Shown here piece by piece: positions 11,995-23,242 of a DNA stretch of 64,000 bases (positions are counted from its first letter, which is position 1; each line of letters opens with the position of its first letter). Source of the DNA: Neofusicoccum parvum (lineage: Eukaryota > Ascomycota > Dothideomycetes > Botryosphaeriales > Botryosphaeriaceae). The stretch lies in NCBI GenBank assembly GCA_020912385.1, contig CP087212.1, positions 1,984,001 to 2,048,000 of the forward strand. Direction: 5' to 3'. The position numbers and the translations under genes are program-made. The notes below the pieces were generated by a model, which saw only the letters and a list, made by a program, of their open reading frames with translations, made no database searches and was not told the origin of the DNA.

Positions 11995-13797
11995 CTAATC
12001 ACCGCGCCTGCCACCACTGGTTCCATTACTCTCGTCCTTGAGTGCTCTCCGCTTCCGCCAAGCCCCGCCCCGGGCCTGGAGGAAGATGATAGGCAGCCAG
12101 CTCGCCACGAAGACGATGCCAGCCATGAGGCCTCCGCTTCCGCTGACGCCCAAGGAGTCAATCATGGCCGGGAACCAGAAAGGCCCAATGAATCCCCACT
12201 ATTATACATCAGCAAACAATCCAGAGACGGCGAATAGAGTTCAACCTACCGTGCTCCTGATCAGGTTGACAAAGACGCCAATACTCGAGGAAGCCTCGGG
12301 GTGGCAATCCACCGCGTACGTGACCAAGACGGTCGTGACAATCTGGTTGCCAACGGCCGAGATCGCAATGCCCACAATCGGCGTCACGTTCCAGTGCAGG
12401 TGCGGCGCCTGCTCCGTGCGGACGCCAAAAATAATCAACCCGACCATGGTCAGGAGGAAGCCGAAGTACGACAGCCAGAGCCGATGCTCGGGCGGTGGTC
12501 GTGTCGAACCCTCCGTCTTGGCCTTGCGGTTCATCCAGACATCGCTAAGCGGGCCGCCCAGCTGCTCGCCAATCACCGAGCCGATGATGACCCCGAGGAA
12601 CTGAAGCCCGATCTGCTGAGGATTGAACTCGAATTTTGGCAAGAACACCTGAGGAATCTCAACAGTGAGGAAGACGCTGGCGAAGCCGAACACGATCGTG
12701 TAAGAGATTGTCGGTATCAGGATCGATTTGTACCGAGCCAGAGCAGTAGGCTGGATGAACTCGAAAGGACGCAGAGGCGTGGAATCCAAGCGACCGAAGT
12801 TCAAATATTCCTGCTTGAACGCGCTGCCGGCGTGCCTGACGCCTTGGCGAATGTAGCGCGTTTCCGGGCCGAAAAAGAAGTAGCCGATGAACTGCCCTCC
12901 ATTGATCTGCCGGGACGTCAGTCTCCGCCTCAACTCCGCGACACCTGGGACTTACCATGGCATAGATCCAGTAGACCCAGCGGTACCCGACGTGATATAT
13001 GACAAATCCCATGAGAAAGGGCCCAGTCGGCGGACCAAGAGTTACCATGAGCCTATTCTGTCATTAGCACGACGTCGCAGCTGATCGAACAGGATACTGA
13101 CGTCCAAATGCCCATGTGCCTGCCTCTGTCCTTCTTGAAGAAGGTCTCCACGACAACTCCGCTGCCAATGGCAATGGCGGGGCTGATGAAGAACGAGACG
13201 AGACAGCGACACGCAGCCATAGCGGCGTAAGTGTGGCTGACAGCGCATCCAATGTTGCACACAGCGGCGCCAATGGTTGAGATCAACCAAACAGGCCGTC
13301 GTCCGTATCTGTAGGAAATGGGCTTCCAGAAAAGAGGGGCGTAGCCGAGGACCGCGATCTGCATCGAAGTCAAGTAAGACGCTCGTTGAAGAGAGCAGCC
13401 GAGGTCCAATGCGATGTCTTCAAAAGCCGGAATGATACCGGCTGCGATGAAGGTGGTCATCATGGCGTGGAATGCAACCAAGATCAGGTTGATGTTTTTC
13501 TGGAGCAGGGCGGTCAGCGCTTTGCTCTTGCGCAGAAATGCTGAGAGGGCTCACTTTCCAACTCGGCCAGTTGTAGGGGTCTGCTGGATCCGCCGACGGC
13601 AGCGGATCAAGAGACAAGGTGCCGTGTCTCTTGAGAAGATACTCGCGATGCTCTGGTGTTAGGTGTGCTCCGCCATCTTCCAGGTAGGTGGAATGATGGG
13701 CCAGAGCCTCCTGGTCGCCGGAGTCGGATCTGGTGGGGACCTTCATGTTGTCCTGCCGCTCGTCGGCCGCTTTCTCGTCGTCCAGCGAGGCAGACAT
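11995..13797 (-). CDS. Major facilitator superfamily transporter (DHA1-like)
   Basis: A 12-helix plasma-membrane antiporter/uniporter type protein. Exons on the minus strand are 13797–13555, 13499–13102, 13052–12956, 12906–12250 and 12198–11995, giving 532 residues. The cytosolic N-terminus ends in the fungal signature DPYNWPSWKKN before helix 1. The loop 2–3 motif is recognisable (KPISYRYGRRPVW). GPPTGP lies in helix 5, and the large central loop starts PETRYIRQ. The last exon supplies helices 11–12 and a basic tail. The substrate cannot be told from sequence; relatives are often annotated as drug or metabolite exporters. All five exons join in frame with canonical GT–AG borders. Confidence 0.9.
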
Positions 13798-16700
13798 GGC
13801 TGCGATTTAAAGAGACTGAAGCTTGCGAGGGCAGACGAGTGGACGTGAGACGCGAAAACTGTGGGAGGAAGCAGAGACGAATGCAGCCACGCGTGGAGCC
13901 CAGAAGCCGAGACGAAAGGGGCAGCAATTAAGAAGCAAGATAACTATACCGCTCGGGTGCAGGCCCTTCTCCACATCGCTGCGGCCTACCCCGGACAAGC
14001 GGTTCAATCACACTCGCACATGCCGCTGGTGGCACCCGCAACGGCGCTCATGCTGATGTCGCGGCGGCGGCGAGGTGGGTCGGCTTGTGTTTGCTGCAGC
14101 GTGGTCCCCTGTCGCCGATGACGACGGAGAGGGTGGCGCTAGCAGAGACAAGCTCTGTGTATGGCTTGGAGGGCGGCGCCCCGAGACAGCTTGTCTGGCA
14201 ACCAAGCTTTGCGGCGGATCGCTCCCTCTTGCAGACACAGCTCCGGCAATGGCAAGCAGCGGCCCCGGGCGGGAGGTTGCAGGGATAGGCGGGGGCTTTA
14301 GCGGGGGAGCTGGGGTTCGGGGCAAAGCTGTGTGGAGGCGAGTGCCGTTGCTCGTAGCCGGCAAGCCGACAGCGCGTGGAAAAGGATTGACCCTCGGCGT
14401 GGGCCGCCGCATCTCGATTGCGCCAGCACGGCGGCGGCTGTGGCGACGGGCATTGGCTGGGCGGGCTGACGAGTCGCCGTTGCAGAATGACAGCGAGGCG
14501 AGGGGCGCGGGCATGGACGAGGGAGGAGCGACGGGCGAAGAGGGAAGAGCCGACGCTGCAGCCCGGCACGTGACGCGCCCCGGACAACCCGAGAAACAAC
14601 ACCGCGTCGTCGGCCCCGACGCTGTCTGCCGGCGATAGTCCTCACCACCTCTTCTCCGTCGTCGCAGCCTGTTTCTCCGTCTCGACACGAGCCTCCCGGA
14701 AGGGCCACCGCTGCGCCAGCCCGGCCCGCTGGGACGCCGCGAGCGAGAGTGTTGCGGAAAAGAGGAGCTGTGGAGCTTTCCTGTCTGATGCTGAGACAAC
14801 AGGGAGCCCTCGGATGCCCCACAGCACTGCTGCAATCTTGACGCTGAGCGTGCCGATGGGGCAGGTCGTCTGTCCGATAAGAGCCTCGGTGGCTCGGCTA
14901 TCCTTGCTGGCGCTCTGGGCTCGAGCTATGCGAAGTGGACCCTTTGCACAAGAAGCTGGCGAATAATTGCGACACTATACTGGTCTGTTGGGCCGTGTGG
15001 GACTGGATGAACAACCGTGGAAATCCGCGGCCCGGCCCGGTCTCGTCCATGGCCTCTCCCCTCCGGAGCTGGTCCAATTCCGATTACCAATCTGCGCCTT
15101 TTTCTACACTCGACACTCTCAACAACCTGACGGAATAGCTCCGCACTCGGACCAACCTTCTTCCCAGCGTGTCTTGGCCGGCGCAGCTTCCTCTGCCTTT
15201 CAGTGGGATGTCTGCCTGGCGCTATCGAAGAACCTGGCTCGTACTATCCAGCCACTTGTTTACGATTTGGAAGCAGCGTTCTTAGCCATAGGCAGTTGAA
15301 GCACACCTGGATGTGAACCTGCCTGAGGATACGTGCCATAATTGTTCAAACGAATGCTTCAACTGCCTACGTCTTCGGGCTTGATGAACGCACTCGTGGA
15401 ATACCATCTTCATCTTCCGCCAGTACAACGATTGTCAGGTCGCCGCCGAGGATGAACGGCATCACGAGTGTTCAGTATAGGGGGTATCCAAGGTGAAAAG
15501 ATGAATGTGAGGGTGACGAAGTAATCATGTGGCCCTCGCTATCCGCCTTCTTTTCCATTTTCCAACTTCCCTACTTTTTTGTTTGTTTATGCGTTCGACC
15601 TCACTCTCACCAGGAAACCAACTCCGGTACGCCGCGAGAACCCCCGCCGCAACAGCAGCCTAACATCCCAAGTCCACACATTCCAGCATGACCTCGTCCT
15701 CGTGTCGAACTGCGTTGTCAGCCTTGCCCTTCGACGCGAAACCAATCACACGCCGTAAATCCTCATTCACGCCCTCCGCTCGGCGTTCCGCCTCCTCTTC
15801 TCCCTCGCCCGCGGATACACCTGCGAAAACTGCCACAATAGCCTTGAGCCATTCATGGCCTTTTCCTCAATAAGGCCCTGCACTAGCCCCGTCTGATCCT
15901 ACCAGCGTACACGGAACCGAGCCGCCTGAAATCGGTTGGCTGGGTGCGCGCGCGCTACAGACGTATCTCGCCTTCCTTCGTACCGCCGCCGCCGCTGCCC
16001 ACCCGTAGCTCTTTGACGTTGAGATGTACGTGAAGCGGGTGCTGGAACATGGAGAAAGGAGGGGAAGGGAGGGGGCGGGAACGGATGAGAGGAGTGCTAG
16101 GTGGAAAGTTTGGCAGTGGTGACGCGTGCAAGAGGGTGCATCCGTGGAAACGGATGTCGTCGAGATTACTGTATGCACTAGAGGGGTGTGGCAGCGGTTT
16201 TCGGTTGAGAGGAACCTCGCATCAGATCTGCGACTATCTCAGCGGTACTTCGGAACGGGTTGTACAGTTTTCAGTAAAGTGATGATATTTGCGTCTCCAA
16301 AGGACCCATCGGTTTGAGATGATTCTGTCTCGTTTCTAACGCTGACCTGCATTACTAAAAGCGGATCCATGAAGAGCAAAAGTAAAGAAGGCTGCTGTCA
16401 TGTCTCCTGGCCTTTTGGGTGCCTGTGTGTTTTCCTCCACTGCCTCAAAGTCTTTGCTGGTACAAAGGAGGTGCGTTGTGGCTGTTTTGAGTTTGGTCCG
16501 CTACCGAAAAGGCAGCGGGAGCACACCAATTGCAATGGTGGCCCTTTGACTTGATGAAACACCAACGAACCCCCTCCTCAACCATAGTATGGCCCCAATT
16601 ATCTCCTCACGGCTGAACTGTGGACAGGGCAGAGTCTATATACGCAGCCTGCTGTTAGCATTGAGGGCCCAATTAAATATTTAAACTCCGGATTATCTGC

Positions 16701-16863
16701 TCCAAAGTCCCATTGAACTCGGGTGTATCAATCATTCAACGCTCTTATCCTTTGTCCTAACAATAAGGGGAATTTGGCATGGACACAGTGACTAAGAAAG
16801 GTAAACTGGACCTACAAACTTTGAAAGCGCGTTTTTCTAACAGCATGACAGGCCTCGACCACC
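13798..16863. other. 3.1 kb region without a supportable gene
   Basis: Lies between the divergent MFS gene and the orphan gene at 16864. The first part (13.8–14.9 kb) is GC-rich and carries overlapping Arg/Pro/Ala-rich frames on both strands, which is compositional noise. The rest has only short frames, for example 14967–15299 and 15688–15873, with no domain, signal peptide or convincing splice partner. I found no tRNA. Confidence 0.5.
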
Positions 16864-19193
16864 ATGGCGGGTGGAAGGATGCTACGATTTCCATGCCAGT
16901 TGGCGCAAAGAGCCTTCAAACTCCTCTCCCTTAGCCTCATCCTCACGGTTCCACTGCCAACGGACAGGCTCCGCGACCTGGACAAGCATCCATATCTGAG
17001 GAAGGGACGGCCCTTCTTGAAAGCCCTGCGCACCATCTCCCTCACCATTGCGCTCTCGCTCCTGGTTACCTCCGTCGTCGCTGCTCCGGCTATTGTTACG
17101 GAAATTGAAACTGTCAAAGTTGCCCCGACGAATGCTGTCACGTCCATCGTCACAAAAGTTGTTACCACCAATTCTATCCGAACAAACATAGTCCCTACGC
17201 AATATATTACATCGAAAGGTGTTTCTACGAAAGGTGTTTCTACGAAAGGTGTTGCTACGAAAGATGTTGCTACGAAAGATGTTGCAACGACAAAGGTCCC
17301 CACGAAAGATATCTCTAAATCGCCTCAATATGATGATCGTCCGGCTGGGAAGCCGTGCGGCAAGTTTGAGCCGATGACAAATGAGATCTGGGAGAATGGG
17401 GTGAGAGAGAAGATGACCGAATGGTTGAGACAGCAGAAGGCATTCTACGATAAAAACCCCCGCGGAACCTCGTTCACCAACTTCCTCCTGGAGAAGTTCT
17501 TTCCTAGCTCGGCGCAAACGGTCAAGTCGTGTAATCTAATGGCTGACTGTCATGTACGTTACACAATCGTTGGCGAATATTGAGCACTGATTCGTTTGCA
17601 GTACGGTAGTTGCCACGATCTCGATCCGAGCTTTCCCCATGAGGAGCAGCAATTAGCTTTGTACGCCGCCCAGAGCCTCGCAAATCTCCACCAAGGTCTT
17701 CGAGCTATCATGGAAGCGATAAACGACGCTGCGTTATGGGTGGACGAGAAGCATGTGGGCTTCGACAAAACTTTTACTTGGCTCGATGAATATCGGGCTG
17801 AAGCGGACAAGGCAAAGGCCAGGCAGAAGTTAATGAATTCGATAATATTGGCTATCACGCTAATGATTACGGGAATCGCCAGTGGCATGGCGGGAATTCC
17901 TGGAGCAGCCCTGAATTTAGCAACGCTTCCATCTGCCATAATGGCAGCCAAGATCTCCACGATTGCCAGTGTGATATCAGCGGGGGTAGCTGGGGGCCTT
18001 GCAGTCTACAACGCTTTACAGGGCACAAAGTAAGTCGGCCGCAATCTTCCAACTTACACATCACTGAGGAACTTAGCGAGCATTTCTTTCGACAAGACGA
18101 GGCCCAGTGGGGGGACTACTGGTCTACCATGAGCGATAATATGGGGCGACTACTTCAGACCTCGCTCCTGAACCATCTTAATGGGAAGCCCGATGGCGAA
18201 GGTCATGACGTTGTCGAAATTCTTTCAAAAGGCGGATTTCACGTACCGTTTAGGCACGACATGATGGTACAAGCCCGTAAGTACGCGAGGAGAGAAATGC
18301 TTGCCGCATCGATCAATCACATGTGGCACAAAGAGAATCTCTGGATCGTCGCTGCGAAAACGCAACCAAACATGCCATGCTCTCAAGACAAAAGGATTCA
18401 CCCGGCAGCAAAGGTCTGTCTTGAAGAACACCCAGACCTTGTTTTCTTCGCGGGTGGCATCGACAATCGTCGTCCGAAAGATAAGGAACGTCCAAATGTG
18501 CATCGTTTCCCGGGCCTGCAGACATTAGAGAGCAAGTAACCCCAGCCCACGCCTTCCTCACAGCCAAACTGACCAATTCCTGCAGAACACAAAGGGGATG
18601 ATTCGTTCTACGGTCTCGATTTGGAAGACGTGGTCCGGGGATCCTTCATGAACTATCGCCTGACGAAAAACAAAGGACAGGACCCGAAGAAGACGGTGGA
18701 ACTCATGAATTTCGAAACGATAAAGAGCAGTATTGAAAAAGATCTCGTTCGAAGTTTCGACATAGCCGTGTGCTACAACCCCGGGGGCGAGGCACTCTCC
18801 AGCCTCAATGCCCATGATGGAAGAAATTATCCGTGCATGTGCGGTGACTTCCCATGGGCCAAAGTTCAGGCGGATCAAAGTAAGGACGAGACCAAAGATT
18901 TTATCATTCATGGTGGGCTTGTCTACAGTGCCGAGTGGTGGACGTATTGTGACGATAGAAAGGCTGGCATGAATTGCCACACTCAAAAGAAGGGCTGGGA
19001 TTGCAAGGCCAAGCAGTGGGAAAAGCAGAAGCCCACTGATGGAATCTGCAAAAAAGGGCTTTTCAAGAATTGCGAAAGATCGTTACCACACAAGCCCATC
19101 GGGACGCTTGATGAGGTATGGGAAAAGAGAGATCTCACTGGGCATGAAAGCGAAGTTATGGCGGCAAACGCGTCTAGCCAGCTCGAAATCTGA
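16864..19193 (+). CDS. Orphan protein with N-terminal hydrophobic segments, TK-rich repeats and a Gly/Ala-rich hydrophobic hairpin
   Basis: I do not recognise this protein. Exons read as 16864–17553, 17602–18029, 18077–18531 and 18586–19193, giving 726 residues. The third intron only keeps the frame if it uses a GC donor (GCAAGT) at 18532, so it appears to be GC–AG. The N-terminus has hydrophobic segments at about 19–30 and 55–72, the second ending VVAAPA like a signal-peptidase site. Residues about 117–148 are five-residue TKGV/TKDV-type repeats. A Cys pair precedes a 45-residue hydrophobic stretch rich in Gly/Ala/Ile, which is possibly two membrane helices, in exon 2. The C-terminal part is soluble and has several Cys residues (MCGDFPW, CHTQKKGWDCKAKQW). 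An upstream in-frame stop at 16846 supports the chosen start, which has a CACCATGG context. Secreted, membrane-inserted or cell-surface roles are all possible. Confidence 0.75.
17213..17287 (+). repeat. Five-copy 15 bp coding repeat
   Basis: Five imperfect copies of a 15 bp unit (consensus CGAAAGGTGTTTCTA drifting to CGAAAGATGTTGCTA) encode STKGV/ATKDV pentapeptides in exon 1 of the orphan gene. The multiple-of-three unit keeps frame whatever the copy number, so length variation between strains is likely. Confidence 0.85.
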
Positions 19194-20199
19194 TGGATTG
19201 TGGCGCAGAGCTTCTTTCACTTTTATAGACCGAATTCCGTTTTTCTTTTCTCTTCTTCCCCTTCATTAAAAGAGCCGCGAGTCAGTTCTTCTTGCTTGCG
19301 TTTCGAACTTTCACGTCTCATTAACCTTCTGATTCACTTCTTGGCAATCTTACTGGGGAGGTTCCAGGTATCAAAGGTTCAACGATAGGCGAGGTACCAA
19401 GTTGACGCGCTCAGATATCTTTCTCTTTCCTCGATCTTCATGCAATTCTCAGTCGCGTTAGTAGATTGTCTGTGCTCCTTCTCGACCAAGGCCATGGCCT
19501 TTATACGCAAAGCCACCTGCCTAGCTCTACAGCTGGAATAAATGGATATCGTAATACCCATCATGAGATTCTCGTGAGCAGCATTGCGTGCGCCATCCTC
19601 AACAAAAGATGCCAGGCTATTCCCCAATTGGCCAAATGAACCGCTTCCAATGAAGAGAGGTGGAAGCACCATTGAGACCCACGAGGTGTGAGAAAGGCGG
19701 TTGGTATAGTCTATCACGTTTCATTGACGCGAGGCGTGAAGGATTTCATCGGCATCGCATCTGCGTCTTCTGTGGAAGACATGCTCATACCAGGTCCAAA
19801 GAGATGGCTGCTCGAGGATAAAGCACGAGTGAGCATGTACCATAGCTCAGTAGAAGTAACTTTCCCAGTGTGAATATGTTGGGATTGAAAAATGGGGAAT
19901 CGCAACCTGCTGCTATTGTAGCGAGAGTTCGTTTCTCATATGGACACGATGCGCAGGATGAGATGAAAGCTGCGGGCGGAAGGCTGGGGTGGAGTTTGGC
20001 GGCAAGGCGAAGATCAGCCCCCGCAGGCCCCACAGCGGATGGCCGCGCGCTCAGGAACCACAGCCAAGTAGCAGGAACGTGGCCGCCAGCTGCCACCCAT
20101 CCCAGAGACCCCTCCACCCTCAACGACCCCGACCACCCAGACTATCCGCACACCAGCGTCCCGGGCCCAATTCACCCAGCCGACCTCACTGCCGTCGCC
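19194..20199. other. Intergenic region with one weak open frame
   Basis: Mostly promoter of the FKBP gene. A 112-codon minus-strand frame at 19379–19717 has mixed hydrophobic and polar composition and could be a gene remnant. It has no recognisable domain, and I do not call it a gene. Confidence 0.4.
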
Positions 20200-20682
20200 A
20201 TGCGCTTCTTCACTGCCGTCCTCGCTCTCCTGCCTCTGGCCCTCGCTCTCGACAAGCCCATCGACATCGAGGTAACGCACAAGGTCGACTGTGATCGCAA
20301 GACCGTGAGCGGCGACAAGGTCGATGTCCACTACCGCGGCACCCTTGAGGCTGATGGCACCGGTGCGTCGCAATCCCAATCCCAATCGCAATCCCGGTCT
20401 GAGCTCCCCACCCTCTCGCCACCTGGCTGACAACTCCTTCCCTGCACAGAGTTCGACGCCTCGTACAACCGCGGCCAGCCGCTGTCCTTCACGGTCGGAC
20501 GGGGCATGGTGATCAAGGGCTGGGACGAGGGCCTGCTCGACATGTGCGTCGGCGAGAAGAGGAAGCTGACCATCCAGCCCGAGGCTGGTTACGGCTCCCG
20601 CAACGTCGGCCCCATCCCGGCTAACAGCGTGCTGATTTTCGAGACCGAGCTGGTCGGCATCCACGGCAAGGATGAGCTATGA
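20200..20682 (+). CDS. ER-lumenal FKBP-type peptidyl-prolyl isomerase (FKBP2 type)
   Basis: Catalyses cis–trans isomerisation of prolyl bonds during folding in the secretory pathway. Exons 20200–20362 and 20450–20682 join in frame to 131 residues, the usual FKBP2 length. A signal peptide occupies about residues 1–18 (a run of Leu/Ala). The FKBP fold follows with [31 protein letters not shown], a [10 protein letters not shown] strand and [14 protein letters not shown]. The protein ends in KDEL, a classical ER-retrieval signal, which fixes the compartment. The FK506-contacting residues of the family (Tyr, Phe, Asp, Ile-Lys-Gly-Trp) are present. Confidence 0.94.
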
Positions 20683-20932
20683 GTGGCGAGCGACGAGCCA
20701 TGATGGACACGGGGGAGGATGGCGGTGCATACGACTGTCGCCAGCTGTTGCGCCGTTGAGAAGGGCAGACATATTGGGCATACGTGCATAATGATTATGG
20801 CAGTGCTGGCACAAGGACTATATAGCGGGCTACACAGATAGTGCCTCCTAGTACCATGGACTGATTTTTGGCACATTTATCCCTCAATGCATGTTTTGAC
20901 TTCTCGCTTTCCGCACAGCGTCCAGCACCCGC

Positions 20933-21454
20933 TCAGTCGCCATGCGACGCAGCCTCCTCCATGACGATGACCGCGTTGTCCAGCTCTCTAATTCTCTGTC
21001 CTATCCGCCTCCTGACCTCATCTGCGACCTCACGGTTCTGACCCTCGACAACGGCCTCGTATGCGTCTTTCAGCTGGTCCAGAGCCTCTCTTGCTGCGGC
21101 GCGGTCATCGGCAGCGTACACAGTATTTCCTTCGGTCTCTTCTGCTGCGATTTCGAATTCGTCTCTGGCAGTTGAGTAGCTACAATGCATGAGCTGAATT
21201 CTTCTTCGGCGAGGAAAGGCCGGGACGGCTTACAGCTCTTGAATCTCCTCAATCTTCTCGTCTGCGATGCTCTTGCTGCTGAACAAACGGGCTTGATTGC
21301 TGACCACGCTGGCGTGCCGGTAGGATACCCTCGATGAAGGTGCTGCTCTCAATGCTGTGGATGGCCGCGAGCTTGTGCTGTGCGGGCGGAGAGTCGTGGA
21401 GACGGCCTGGCGGGCCTGCCTCGCGCAGGTTCGCGAAACAATGCGGAACGACAT
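20933..21454 (-). CDS. Small conserved fungal protein, probable mitochondrial targeting
   Basis: Two exons, 21454–21234 and 21179–20933, give 155 residues. The N-terminal 55 residues are rich in Arg, Ser and Ala with almost no acidic residues (SRTCARQARQAVS), as in a mitochondrial presequence. The mature part starts near SKSIADEKIEEIQELYS. It is strongly helical and acidic (DEFEIAAEETEGNTVYAADDR), followed by RIGQRIRELDNAV. From general knowledge this looks like a Pezizomycotina-wide conserved hypothetical protein; I know no assigned function. An in-frame ATG at 21520 upstream exists, but 21454 gives the better presequence. Confidence 0.8.
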
Positions 21455-21688
21455 CGTGGATGGATGGACAGCGGACTGAAGCGCGTTGGATGGACGGACA
21501 CGCGGAAGACACGGGGTCAATTGGGAGCAGCGGTAACGGCGAAATCGGGATTCGATGACGACGTTGGCTCTCCGGCAGGTGGGCTGCGCGAGTCAGCAGC
21601 GAACAAGAGACCCTGCATGAAATCATGGCCGCCATTCCTCAATCCGCCTCCGATCACCACAAGTCACACACCCACCCCACCCCACGAC
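21455..21688. promoter_or_regulatory. Shared 234 bp divergent promoter region
   Basis: The only sequence between the start codons of the minus-strand mitochondrial-type gene and the plus-strand cytochrome b5 gene. It must hold both promoters and both 5' leaders. No obvious TATA box was seen. Confidence 0.6.
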
Positions 21689-22798
21689 ATGCTCCTTGGA
21701 ATCTCCGCACTCCTCATCTCTGCAACCTTCCTGCTGTACAACCATCCGCCGCGGACATGGCTGCCGTTCTTCAGGGACTGGAGCGCCAGGCGCCTCGCCC
21801 CGCCCCCGAAGCCCGCCGACGCGAAACCCTCCGCTTCAACGCCAGATGATGCGAATCACACAGTGCAGAGCACAACCACTCCCGGTCCCTCGCAAAAGGA
21901 CGCACCGCCAGGGAAACAAGACGAGCGAAGGCCTCCTGTGAGCATACAGGTGCCGCGAATCGAGGATCCTCCTTCCGACGCCGAGTCGCCGCAGACGACA
22001 CCAAAAGCCTCGACCTTCCCGACCGTCCCGACCTTCTCCGTCGCCCCCGACGACGACGATGAAGACGAGAACCTCCCCCCGCCCTCCTTCCCCGCCATGA
22101 ACTCCGCGCAGCGCGCCTCAGGCCCCACACCCCGGTCGCCGCCCAAGCTCAAGCCGCTCCCGGCGCAGCCGCCAGCCTCCGCGATGATGCCGCCACCGCC
22201 GCCACCACGCCTCACACCCGCGCCGCAGCGGCCCAGCGGCGGACTGATGCCGCCTCCGCGCATGCCGGCAAGCACACTGCGCGGGGGTCCGGCCAGCCCT
22301 TTGCCGAACAGAGGACCGCCGGGCAGAGGCGGAGGCGGAGGCGGGGGGTCGAGCAGCCTGGCGCTCCCGATCAGCGGGGCGGTCAAGACGCCGAATCCGC
22401 GGGCCAAGGTGTCGCTGACGCCGGGGCACTCGCCGCTGGACTGGGCGGCGCTGGTCAAGTCCGGGTCGAACCTGTCGGGCGTGCCGGCGCTGCAGCGCGT
22501 CACGCCGACGCAGCTGAAGGCGTTCAACGGCCGCAAGAACAGGCAGACGGGCGAGGTGATGCCGGCGTGGTCGGCGTACCAGGGCAAGGTCTACAACATC
22601 ACCCCATACCTGCCGTACCATCCCGGCGGCGAGGGCGAGCTGCGAAGGGCCGCCGGCAAGGATGGCGAGAAGCTGTTTAACGAGGTGCATCCGTGGGTGA
22701 ACTGGGATAACATGCTGAGCGAGTGCGTGGTGGGGATCCTGGTGCCGGAGCATAGCGCGGTGGAGAGCGGCGGGAGCAGTCTGGATGATATGGATTGA
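21689..22798 (+). CDS. Membrane-anchored cytochrome b5 domain protein (Irc21-like)
   Basis: Single-exon frame of 369 residues starting at a membrane segment (MLLGISALLISATFLLY, residues 1–17). A long Pro/Ser/Thr-rich, largely disordered region follows, then a C-terminal cytochrome b5 fold from about residue 270. The heme ligands are His311 in the HPGG motif and His334 in EVHPWVNW. The layout, with a long disordered N-terminal part and a C-terminal b5 domain, resembles yeast Irc21, so a role as an electron carrier for ER oxidoreductases is inferred. The frame is open upstream (ATGs at 21620 and before), but the start at 21689 places the membrane segment at the N-terminus. Confidence 0.85.
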   Translation: MLLGISALLISATFLLYNHPPRTWLPFFRDWSARRLAPPPKPADAKPSASTPDDANHTVQSTTTPGPSQKDAPPGKQDERRPPVSIQVPRIEDPPSDAESPQTTPKASTFPTVPTFSVAPDDDDEDENLPPPSFPAMNSAQRASGPTPRSPPKLKPLPAQPPASAMMPPPPPPRLTPAPQRPSGGLMPPPRMPASTLRGGPASPLPNRGPPGRGGGGGGGSSSLALPISGAVKTPNPRAKVSLTPGHSPLDWAALVKSGSNLSGVPALQRVTPTQLKAFNGRKNRQTGEVMPAWSAYQGKVYNITPYLPYHPGGEGELRRAAGKDGEKLFNEVHPWVNWDNMLSECVVGILVPEHSAVESGGSSLDDMD

Positions 22799-23242
22799 GT
22801 GCGGAGGAGATAGACCTCTCTTGCATTGATACCCCCAGATTATAGACGGCATTGTGCTTCCTATTAATAGAGAAACACGCTAGAGATACCGAAAGTTAGA
22901 AAAGAGACCTGGATTGGTCGAATATAAGCTACCGCCCGATCGGGAAGCATTATTAAGAAAGTCCCGTGACCGCGCGTGCCTTCTGCCTGAAGCTTCCCAC
23001 GTCCCCGCCCGCGTCGGCATCGGCGTAATTCAGACTCGACGCGACGCGACGCAGATCTCCCTTCCACCAACGCACCACCGAAGCACAATCACTCGCCATC
23101 AACCCTCGACGCTCGCCTCCTCTCGCGCTCACACACACACGTCCAATCGACACGGGCACCCGTCCCTCCCGTCTCCCCCAACCGACCGTCACCCGACCGC
23201 CGTTTCGTTCCCCCCCGACCGGAAAAAAGAACCACAAGCACA
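22799..23242. other. Intergenic region upstream of NBS1
   Basis: 444 bp; 3' UTR of the b5 gene and promoter/leader of NBS1. It contains a CA-rich run near 23130–23145. No gene. Confidence 0.6.

Noticed and set aside
14008..14835. 275-codon minus-strand frame upstream of the MFS gene
   Set aside because: Low-complexity Arg/Pro/Ser composition, overlapping open frames on both strands, no domain.
16779..16847. Upstream exon with GT…CTAACAG intron before the orphan gene
   Set aside because: The apparent intron is attractive, but joining it gives an immediate TGA, and an in-frame stop precedes the 16864 start.
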